Positions 8,123-14,929 of a stretch of DNA of 64,000 bases are shown piece after piece. How positions within the stretch are numbered: position 1 is the first letter of the stretch; each line of letters begins with the position of its first letter. The stretch is taken from NCBI GenBank assembly GCA_934716995.1, contig CAKUYO010000001.1, forward strand, positions 158,894 through 222,893, written 5' to 3'. The position numbers and the translations under genes were made by a program. Under the pieces are notes generated by a model that saw nothing but the letters and a program-made list of their open reading frames with translations, was not told the DNA's origin and searched no databases. This DNA is from an uncultured Bacteroidales bacterium (GTDB lineage Bacteria; Bacteroidota; Bacteroidia; Bacteroidales; Paludibacteraceae).

Positions 8123-8527
8123 ATGAAAAAGTCTATTTATCTTGTCCTGCTACTCATCGGATGTATATTTGCGGGCTGTAAAAAGGATTATGCCGTATTG
8201 GAAATATCTGCGCCACACAAAATAGTAATGGAGGCAGGTGATAGTTTACTCATACATTGGGAGGGGAGATGCCCCGTGCGAACAAATACAAAGTCGGTCT
8301 ATTACTCTCCGGATTTTGGGAAAGGCGGGGATGGACGTTACGTTCCTGATTCTGCAATATGTTATGTCAAAGAAATTGTAGTAGATGGAGCAAAAGTGTA
8401 CGAGGGCGATGTATATCTTTATGCACAACGAGCAGGGCGAAATACTTTGATGGCGGAAATGATAACTATCGGACACGATTGTGGCACTATGTTCTATTAT
8501 CCCATATTAGTTATAAACAAACATTAA
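8123..8527 (+). CDS. Small lipoprotein, unknown function
   Basis: A 134-residue protein with a lipoprotein signal (MKKSIYLVLLLIGCIFAGC, lipobox FAGC with the acylated Cys19 followed by KK). The rest is probably beta-rich (SLLIHWEGRCPVRTNTKSVY, VYEGDVYLYAQRAGRNTLM). Codons are visibly more AT-rich than in neighbouring genes, suggesting a recent or poorly conserved gene. The 147 bp after it contain ATAGGATAGGC repeats. Function not recognised. Confidence 0.75.
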   Translation: MKKSIYLVLLLIGCIFAGCKKDYAVLEISAPHKIVMEAGDSLLIHWEGRCPVRTNTKSVYYSPDFGKGGDGRYVPDSAICYVKEIVVDGAKVYEGDVYLYAQRAGRNTLMAEMITIGHDCGTMFYYPILVINKH

Positions 8528-8674
8528 TATTTACTATCCGTATGCGTTTGTTATAGGATGCGCATAGGATAGGCATAGGATAGGCGTGCTTTGCCCATTT
8601 GATTTCTAACACAAATTATATAGTCGATTGATATAATGAACGTTCAAAATTTATTCACATAAACTTATCTATTT

Positions 8675-10669
8675 ATGCGTAATCTATTTGTTTCAATCAC
8701 ACTTGGTGCATGTGCGCTACTGTGCGCATCGTGCCAGAAGAACCAACCCAAAGAATTCAATTACAACGTGGACAAGTTTTACGATTTGGAGATTCTGCGT
8801 TACCAGGTGCCCGGTTTCGAGGAACTGACACTGCAGCAGAAAACACTCGCCTACTACCTCTCGGAGGCGGCTTTGCAGGGGCGCGACATCCTTTTTGACC
8901 AGAACGGACGTTACAACCTGCGTATCCGCCGCGCCTTGGAGGCTCTCTACACTAACTATCAGGGACCGCGCGACAGCGAAGAGTTCCTCAATCTGGAGAA
9001 ATACCTCAAGCGCGTATGGTTCTCCAACGGTATTCACCACCACTACTCGGAGGACAAGTTCCTGCCCGAGTTCTCGCAGGAGTGGTTCTGCAACGCCTGC
9101 AAAGAGGCGGGTGTAACCTACGACGAGGCGATTCTGCCCGTGATGTTCGACCCCGCTGTGATGCCCAAACGCACCAACCAGCAGGACGGACAAGACTTGG
9201 TGCTGACCTCCGCGGGCAACTACTACGAGGGCGTTACGCAAGCCGAAGCCGAGGCGTACTATGCCGCACACAAGGACAACTCACCCGAACCGCTGTGGAT
9301 CGGACTGAACTCCAAACTGGTCAAAGAGAACGGGCAAGTGGTGGAAAAGACCTACAAAGTGGGCGGAATGTACGGCGAAGCCCTTGCCAAGGTAGTCTAT
9401 TGGCTCGAACAGGCTCTGCCTTATGCCGAGGACGATGCACAGCGCGAAGCGATTGAGAAAATGATTGAGTTCAACCGCACGGGCGACCTCAAGACTTTCA
9501 ACGAATACTGTATCGCATGGGTGAAAGACCTGAACAGCCGTGTGGACTATGTGAACGGTTTTACCGAGGTCTATACCGACCCGCTCGGTATCACGGGCGC
9601 ATGGGAGGCGATGGTCAATTTCAAAGACATGGAGGCGACCAAACGCACTTCGATCATCTCGGCGAATGCGCAGTGGTTCGAGGACCACTCCACCACCGAC
9701 CCGAAATACAAGAAAGAGGAAGTGAAAGGCGTGAGCGCAAAGGTTATCACCGCCGTGATTCTCGGCGGCGACTGCTATCCTGCTACGCCTATCGGAATCA
9801 ACCTGCCCAATGCCAACTGGATCCGCAAAGAGTACGGCTCCAAGTCCGTAACCATTGACAACCTGATGCACGCCTACAACGAAGCGGCGAAAGGCAACGG
9901 CTTCAACGAGGAGTTTATGATTGACGATTACACCCGCCACCTCTATGAGCAGTACGGTTCCACGTGCGGCGACCTGCATACCGACCTGCACGAGTGTGTC
10001 GGACACGGGTCGGGCAAACTATTGCCGGGCGTAACCAAAGATGCCCTCAAGGAACATGCTTCCACCATTGAGGAAGCGCGCGCCGACCTGTTCGGGCTGT
10101 ATTTTATGGCGGATCCGAAACTCATCGAACTCGGTTTGCTGCCCAACCGCGAAGCATACAAGGCGTTCTACTACCAGCAGATGATGAACGGTCTGATGAC
10201 GCAACTCGTACGTATCGAACCGGGCAAGGATGTAGAGGAAGCCCATATGCGCAACCGCCAACTGATTGCCCAATGGGTGTACCGGCACGCGGAGAACAAC
10301 GAGGTGGAAATCATTGAGCGCGATGGCAAACACTACCTGAGAATCAATGATTACGAAGGACTTCGCACACTCTACGGTCAGTTGCTCGCCGAGATACAGC
10401 GTATCACGTCCGAGGGCGACTATGCCGCAGCCAAAGAGATAGTGGAAGCGTATGCCGTCAAAGTGGATCAGCCGCTGCACCGCGAGATCTTGGAGCGTTA
10501 TGCACACCTCAACCTCGCCCCGTACAAAGGGTTTGTCAATCCCGTTTACACACCGGTGTATGATGCCGAGGGCAATATCACTGATGTGAAGATCGACTAC
10601 ACCGAGGGGTATGTGGAGCAGCATCTCCGCTACTCGCGCGACTACTCGTGGCTGCCCGACATTAATTAG
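8675..10669 (+). CDS. Dipeptidyl-peptidase III family M49, lipoprotein
   Basis: A 664-residue zinc exopeptidase that removes dipeptides from the N-terminus of oligopeptides. The M49 zinc motif HExxxGH is HECVGH at residues 439-444. The second zinc ligand motif EEARADLFGLYF follows about 25 residues later. The N-terminus is a lipoprotein signal (LLCASC, acylated Cys20), so the enzyme is anchored in the envelope, as in other Bacteroidales members. Length agrees with the family (~660-680). Homologues are sometimes annotated as dihydrofolate reductase, which the motifs do not support. Confidence 0.93.
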   Translation: MRNLFVSITLGACALLCASCQKNQPKEFNYNVDKFYDLEILRYQVPGFEELTLQQKTLAYYLSEAALQGRDILFDQNGRYNLRIRRALEALYTNYQGPRDSEEFLNLEKYLKRVWFSNGIHHHYSEDKFLPEFSQEWFCNACKEAGVTYDEAILPVMFDPAVMPKRTNQQDGQDLVLTSAGNYYEGVTQAEAEAYYAAHKDNSPEPLWIGLNSKLVKENGQVVEKTYKVGGMYGEALAKVVYWLEQALPYAEDDAQREAIEKMIEFNRTGDLKTFNEYCIAWVKDLNSRVDYVNGFTEVYTDPLGITGAWEAMVNFKDMEATKRTSIISANAQWFEDHSTTDPKYKKEEVKGVSAKVITAVILGGDCYPATPIGINLPNANWIRKEYGSKSVTIDNLMHAYNEAAKGNGFNEEFMIDDYTRHLYEQYGSTCGDLHTDLHECVGHGSGKLLPGVTKDALKEHASTIEEARADLFGLYFMADPKLIELGLLPNREAYKAFYYQQMMNGLMTQLVRIEPGKDVEEAHMRNRQLIAQWVYRHAENNEVEIIERDGKHYLRINDYEGLRTLYGQLLAEIQRITSEGDYAAAKEIVEAYAVKVDQPLHREILERYAHLNLAPYKGFVNPVYTPVYDAEGNITDVKIDYTEGYVEQHLRYSRDYSWLPDIN

Positions 10670-10705
10670 GACAAAGAACAAAAGACAAAGAACAAAGAAC
10701 TTAAA

Positions 10706-11791
10706 TTGCTTTGCATAGTAATTGTGCATTGTACATTGTGCATTGATCTGCCCATATCGAAATCGATTGCTAATCGTCTGTTGATTTTGCAAGCCATGCA
10801 CGGAGACAGTCTTCTGTCCGTCTCCGCTGCCAATATCCCAGACGATGTGCGCTTGTTGCACGACGCTTTGCAGACATTGCAAGCACATTGCACACAGACG
10901 CTGGATTTGCGGAACTGCGGTACGGCAATGCGTTTTCTGACCGCCTATTGTGCACAACTGACGGGATGTGATGTGGTGCTTACGGGGACGGAGCGTATGC
11001 AGCAACGCCCTATCGGTCAATTGGTTGCCGCATTGCGGGCATTAGGGGCAGACATTGAATACCAGGGCAAAGAGGGCTACCCGCCTTTGCACATCCGCGG
11101 CAAAGAACTGCCCAGCAAAGCGGTGCATATAGAAAACCCGCAATCGACACAGTTTGTGTCGGCATTGTTGTTGATTGGAGTTCCCGTAACAACGAATATC
11201 GTCTCGCCCTATATCGAGATGACCCGCAGTCTTTGCCGTAAATTTACAAATTTACAAATTTACAAATTTACAAATTCAGAAATAGAGTCTGATTGGTCTG
11301 CTGCTGCCTTTTGGTATGAATATACCGCCTTGCACGGAGGAACGTTGTCTTTGCGTGGGTTGCAACGCGTCTCCCTGCAAGGAGACAAGGTGGTGGCAGA
11401 CCTTTTTACCCGATTCGGTGTCCAAACCGCCTATCAACCGGACGGCATAACCATTTCGAAGAACAGGAAAGAAAACGAAAACAACATCGGGACAGCAGGT
11501 ACAATCGCTTTCGATTTTACTTGCTGTCCCGATTTGTATCCCGCCGTGGCCATCACGTGCGAGCAACTCGGTATCCCGCTGGTTGCCAGCGGCACCGAGT
11601 CGCTCCGTATCAAAGAATCCGACCGTCTGCAAGCCGTGGCGGAACACCGTGTCTGTGGCGACCACCGCATTGCAATGGCACTACTCGCAGCCGACCTGCC
11701 CTGCGACGACACCGCTTGTATTGCCAAGTCGTACCCCGATTTCTACTGCCAACTATGCGTATTGAACGAATCGTCCCGCGCCGGGGTATAA
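10706..11791 (+). CDS. aroA: 3-phosphoshikimate 1-carboxyvinyltransferase (EPSP synthase), shortened, with repeat-derived segments
   Basis: Joins shikimate 3-phosphate and phosphoenolpyruvate in the shikimate pathway. The key motifs are present: PISKSIANR (Lys, Ser, Arg of the active site), NCGTAMRFLTAY, GTERMQQRPIG, STQFVSALL (Gln), FTCCPDLYPAV (Asp), RIKESDR (Glu, Arg), GDHRIAMALL (Arg) and AKSYPDFY (Lys). It has at most 361 residues against ~410-430 usually. The 5' end has no ATG: TTG 10706, GTG 10724 or TTG 10736 must be used, all inside a GTGCATT-type repeat tract. At 11240-11276 an AAATTTAC repeat array is read in frame (KFTNLQIYKFTN) and replaces the segment normally found before ESDWSAA. 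About 30 residues are also missing between LQAVAE and GDHRIAM. The 3' end overlaps the next gene by 37 bp. Confidence 0.9.
   Translation: MLCIVIVHCTLCIDLPISKSIANRLLILQAMHGDSLLSVSAANIPDDVRLLHDALQTLQAHCTQTLDLRNCGTAMRFLTAYCAQLTGCDVVLTGTERMQQRPIGQLVAALRALGADIEYQGKEGYPPLHIRGKELPSKAVHIENPQSTQFVSALLLIGVPVTTNIVSPYIEMTRSLCRKFTNLQIYKFTNSEIESDWSAAAFWYEYTALHGGTLSLRGLQRVSLQGDKVVADLFTRFGVQTAYQPDGITISKNRKENENNIGTAGTIAFDFTCCPDLYPAVAITCEQLGIPLVASGTESLRIKESDRLQAVAEHRVCGDHRIAMALLAADLPCDDTACIAKSYPDFYCQLCVLNESSRAGV
10721..10747. repeat. GTGCATT-type heptamer tract forming the aroA start
   Basis: Three imperfect copies of the 7 bp unit. The same unit forms gene-free spacers elsewhere (4445-4475, 33255-33290, 57040-57100). 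Here it supplies the only upstream non-ATG start codons for aroA. Confidence 0.75.
11240..11276. repeat. AAATTTAC array inside aroA
   Basis: About four and a half copies of an 8 bp unit, identical in type to the spacers at 7065-7110, 59735-59815 and 63075-63155, but here in frame within the coding region. Confidence 0.85.
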
Positions 11792-12567
11792 ACGATGAGA
11801 ACAAGGGCAAGAAACACGCCCTCTACCGCTTGATCTCCGCCTCTACAGCCGACTATGTATGGTTGCAGGACGACGACATCATTCCGCCCGCTGCCGGCGG
11901 CGAAGAGGTTTTAAGCGCAATAGGCGATGCGGATATGCTCATTCTGCCGCTGCGTATGGAGCCGGAGACTGCCAATCCGTCCCTGCTGGAGCGTTTGCAG
12001 ACAGCGGAATATGCTGCTATCCAGCAACTCACCCTCGAAACCGCCGCACGCGGACACGCCGTAATGTGCAGCGGAGCCAACCTTGTTGTGCGCCGCGAGC
12101 GTTGGTTGGAGTCGTATGCCGACCTGTACCCCGAAATACCGAGCGGCGACGATATGTTCCTCCTTGAGTCTTTCAAACGCCGCGGGCTGAAAATCAAAAC
12201 GCTTTCTCTAAACTCCAAACACTCACCCCTCAACTCGTTCACCGCCACCATCCGTCCGCAACCCACGTGGCGGACATTCTTCCGCCAGCGTATGCGCTGG
12301 GCGGGCAAAGCCCCTGCCTATACCGACCGGGACATTATCCTTTGCGGTACGTGGGTGGCAGCAACCAATATCCTGCAATTTCTCTGCCCGCCTGTGGTCT
12401 TGCTCAAGTTCCCGTTTGACTACGCACTCATCCGCCGCCGTGATCCGTCTGTATCCTTGGGCATTGCGTTTCTGCTTGCCCTACTCTACCCCTGCTATAT
12501 GCTCATCTGCCTTGTCGGCGGTATTGCGCACACTCACGCCACAAAAAAACACCCCAAAACATGGTAA
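11755..12567 (+). CDS. Glycosyltransferase family 2, N-terminally truncated
   Basis: A 270-residue product starting at ATG 11755, inside the 3' end of aroA. It begins almost directly at NKGKKHALYRLISAS, the GK-x-x-AL element normally about 60-80 residues into a GT2 domain, so the first nucleotide-binding strands (xxIIPxRNE, xxVDDxSxD) are absent. The rest is intact: WLQDDDIIPP (metal site), AVMCSGANLVVRRERW, IPSGDDMFLLESFKRRG, RQRMRWAGKAP (QxxRW-like) and two C-terminal transmembrane segments. The upstream in-frame extension only mirrors aroA in another frame. Either a degraded gene still open, or a start lost when aroA was fused to it. Activity is doubtful. Confidence 0.75.
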   Translation: MRIERIVPRRGINDENKGKKHALYRLISASTADYVWLQDDDIIPPAAGGEEVLSAIGDADMLILPLRMEPETANPSLLERLQTAEYAAIQQLTLETAARGHAVMCSGANLVVRRERWLESYADLYPEIPSGDDMFLLESFKRRGLKIKTLSLNSKHSPLNSFTATIRPQPTWRTFFRQRMRWAGKAPAYTDRDIILCGTWVAATNILQFLCPPVVLLKFPFDYALIRRRDPSVSLGIAFLLALLYPCYMLICLVGGIAHTHATKKHPKTW

Positions 12568-12572
12568 CAAAA

Positions 12573-12794
12573 AAATTATAAAAACAAAAACAAAACATTG
12601 TCTTGCGGAGCAACACGCCCTGCGCTTATAATCGGACAGGCAGCACAAAGCACTTGGTCCAACTCATGGGTAAACACCGGTAAACGCCGCATATTCGGCG
12701 TTTACCCAGGAGTTGGCACCAAAATCTTTGCAACAATGCAGCGCGGCGCGTGTTGCGCCGCAAGACAAGGTTTTGATGGTTTTGTTTTATAATT
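12573..12794. repeat. BIME-like palindromic element with two REP hairpins
   Basis: The arms ~12573-12625 and ~12739-12794 are inverted copies: TTGTCTTGCGG, GCAACACGC and AAACAAAA sit in opposite orientation at both ends. The right arm folds as GCGGCGC-AACAC-GCGCCGC; the left is degenerate. Between them GGTAAACGCCG/CGGCGTTTACC (12679-12706) forms a perfect 11 bp stem with a 6 nt loop, nested in a longer imperfect palindrome. Confidence 0.7.
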
Positions 12795-13093
12795 TCCTTT
12801 ATTTCTTTAATTTCTCTCGCACCGCATAGCGAGTGCGTAGGACATCTTTTGCCAATTTTCTTCCATTTTTCTTGCCGCTTGCGGCATAGGAGACATTAGT
12901 GCCAACTGCTGGGTAACCACCGCATATCCTATAACGAACAACCCGTTAATCACCCGTTAATCACCCGATAATCACCCGATGCGGTTATACGGAAGTATGA
13001 GACGGGGCTCAAGCGGGACGAGGCAGCAATGGGAAATCTATGCACAATGGGTAATTTATAGATAGTAATTTATAGATAGATTTGCGGGTTTTG

Positions 13094-13125
13094 TTTGCAT
13101 AATTCAAACTTTTGGTGTATCTTTG
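13094..13125 (+). promoter_or_regulatory. Bacteroidota promoter of the sigma-54 activator gene
   Basis: TTTG (13094-13097), 20 bp, TATCTTTG (13118-13125). It excludes an upstream TTG start at 13123 and supports ATG 13153. Confidence 0.75.
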
Positions 13126-13152
13126 TGCGCTAATGCGGCATTTTTTACACGT

Positions 13153-14358
13153 ATGACATCTACTGAATTACAAGGCATAAAACAGCGTTTCGAGATTATC
13201 GGCAACAGTCCGCTGCTGAACCGCGATATAGAAGTGGCAGTGCAGGTGGCACGTACCGACTTGAGTGTGTTGGTTACCGGCGAATCGGGTGTGGGAAAAG
13301 AACATTTCCCGAAGATTATCCACGCTTTTTCGGCACGCAAACACGGTCCGTATTTTGCCGTGAACTGCGGTGCAATTCCCGAAGGTACGATAGACAGCGA
13401 ACTATTCGGGCACGAGAAAGGTGCTTTTACCGATGCGAAAGCCGAGCGCAAGGGTTATTTTGAGATAGCCGACGGCGGGACACTGTTTCTGGACGAAGTG
13501 GGGGAACTGCCACTGCAGACGCAGGTGCGGTTGCTGCGTGTATTGGAGACGGGTGAGTTTATCCGTATGGGTTCGAGCCAGGTGCAGAAAACCAATGTGC
13601 GCGTAGTAGCCGCCACCAACCTGAATATGCAGAAAGCCATTGACGACGGGCGTTTCCGCGAGGATTTGTATTACCGGTTGAACACGGTGGAGATACGTGT
13701 GCCTGCGCTGCGCGACCGCAAAGAGGATATACCGTTGCTGTTCAGGAAGTTCTCGGTGGACTTCTGCAACCGCTACCAGATGCCGCCGCTGCGCTTGGAC
13801 GATGAGGCAACACGCCTGCTGCAATCCTACTATTGGAACGGCAATATCCGCCAGTTGAAGAATATCGCCGAGCAAGTGTCGGTGATAGAAATGGATCACC
13901 ACATCACCGCCGAGACGCTACGCCGCTACCTGCCGGATAACGAGCGGCTGAACGGATTGGTGGTTTCGTCGCAAGCCAATAACAGCACAGGCGGAAAAGA
14001 CTACTCGCACGAGATAGGCATTCTCTACAATATGATGATGAAGATGCAGCAGGAGATGCGCGACATAAAAGCACAATTAGACGCTGTACCGCATACTACG
14101 GAGCAACCGCTGTATTCCACCCCCGCCGTGTCGCACCCGCTGGTACAAGACACAGGGGGACATAATACCGACGAGGTGCAGGAGGCTGAGGTGGTCAATC
14201 CAGAGACAACGCACCACCTGCAGAGTCTGGAAGATACCCAGCGCGAGATGATAGAGCAGACTTTGGAACGGTGCAACGGCAACCGCAAAGCCGCAGCCGC
14301 ACAACTCGGGATATCGGAACGGACATTGTACCGGAAAATAAAGGAATACGGGTTGTAA
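13153..14358 (+). CDS. Sigma-54-dependent transcriptional activator (AAA+ and Fis-type HTH)
   Basis: A 401-residue regulator without an N-terminal receiver domain. The AAA+ domain (~15-245) has Walker A GESGVGKE, the sigma-54 contact loop as GAFTDA (usual GAFTGA), Walker B GGTLFLDEVGEL and sensor FREDLYYRLNTVEIRVPALRDR. A ~100-residue linker rich in Gln and Thr leads to a C-terminal Fis-type helix-turn-helix (CNGNRKAAAAQLGISERTLY). It would bind DNA and remodel sigma-54 RNA polymerase at GG/GC promoters; a near-consensus example lies at 56381-56395. In related Bacteroidales this gene precedes lptE, as here. Lack of a sensor domain suggests control by partner proteins or by its level. Confidence 0.93.
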   Translation: MTSTELQGIKQRFEIIGNSPLLNRDIEVAVQVARTDLSVLVTGESGVGKEHFPKIIHAFSARKHGPYFAVNCGAIPEGTIDSELFGHEKGAFTDAKAERKGYFEIADGGTLFLDEVGELPLQTQVRLLRVLETGEFIRMGSSQVQKTNVRVVAATNLNMQKAIDDGRFREDLYYRLNTVEIRVPALRDRKEDIPLLFRKFSVDFCNRYQMPPLRLDDEATRLLQSYYWNGNIRQLKNIAEQVSVIEMDHHITAETLRRYLPDNERLNGLVVSSQANNSTGGKDYSHEIGILYNMMMKMQQEMRDIKAQLDAVPHTTEQPLYSTPAVSHPLVQDTGGHNTDEVQEAEVVNPETTHHLQSLEDTQREMIEQTLERCNGNRKAAAAQLGISERTLYRKIKEYGL

Positions 14359-14416
14359 GGGATTGTCAAGGTCATTAAGGACTTTAAGGATATTAAGGTC
14401 GTTGAAAGAAAACAGA

Positions 14417-14929
14417 ATGCAAAAAATATATCGGATATTGTTGGTCAGCGTGCTGACTTGGGTGTTGCAGGGGTGTGCCATATCATACAAGTTCAACGGG
14501 GCGAACATTGACTATACGACCACACACTCTATCTCGATTGCGGATTTTCCGAACAATGCAGCGATGGTGAACCCTGCGCTAAGCAACGACCTGAGCGAAG
14601 GCATACGCGACTTGTTCCAGCGTCAGACCCGTCTGCAAGTGCTGCGCAAGGGCGGCGACCTGGAGTTGGAAGGCGAAATTGTAGGTTACGACCTGACAGC
14701 AATGGCGATTTCGGCGGACAGTTATTCGGCAGAGACCAAACTGACGATACGTATCCAGGTGCGTTTCACCAACAACATCCACCCCGAGGAAAGTTTTGAA
14801 AAGACATATAGTGCGTATCAGACATTTGACTCATCGCGAATGCTAAGCGACGTACAGGACGAACTGTGTGCTACGATGATAACCGAACTGTCGGAGAGTA
14901 TCTACAACGACACCGTGGCCAAATGGTAA
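14417..14929 (+). CDS. lptE: LptE family LPS-assembly lipoprotein
   Basis: A 170-residue lipoprotein (MQKIYRILLVSVLTWVLQGC, lipobox LQGC). CAISYKFNGANIDY and SISIADFPNNA match the Bacteroidota LptE family, which would plug the LptD translocon in the outer membrane during LPS export. ATG 14417 is chosen over the upstream 14363, which lies in an AAGGACTTT-type repeat. It follows the sigma-54 activator by 58 bp, and its stop overlaps the start of the next gene (ATGGTAA), implying translational coupling. Confidence 0.85.
   Translation: MQKIYRILLVSVLTWVLQGCAISYKFNGANIDYTTTHSISIADFPNNAAMVNPALSNDLSEGIRDLFQRQTRLQVLRKGGDLELEGEIVGYDLTAMAISADSYSAETKLTIRIQVRFTNNIHPEESFEKTYSAYQTFDSSRMLSDVQDELCATMITELSESIYNDTVAKW

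Larger units (their letters stand above)
12568..13152. other. Gene-free region rich in repeats
   Basis: A 585 bp stretch. It contains a BIME-like inverted pair of REP hairpins (12573-12794), a fragment at ~12889-12913 that matches the arm of the 142 bp MITE (TTGCCGCTTGCGGCATAGGA), tandem AATCACCCGTT units (~12950-12980), TTTATAGATAG repeats (~13052-13082) and the promoter of the sigma-54 activator (13094-13125). No reading frame was convincing. Confidence 0.65.

Noticed and set aside
8675..10669. Dihydrofolate reductase
   Set aside because: Such a label occurs for this family in databases, but HECVGH and EEARAD identify an M49 peptidase.
11521..11754. Upstream extension of the truncated glycosyltransferase
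   Set aside because: The residues are an out-of-frame reading of aroA and do not resemble a GT2 N-terminus.
12711..12732. Sigma-54 promoter (TTGGCACC ... TTTGCA)
   Set aside because: The GG and GC elements are 3 bp too far apart, and the site lies within a palindromic repeat.
12885..12925. A fourth MITE copy
   Set aside because: Only ~22 bp match the MITE arm (TTGCCGCTTGCGGCATAGGA); no inverted ends or duplication were found. Possibly a remnant.
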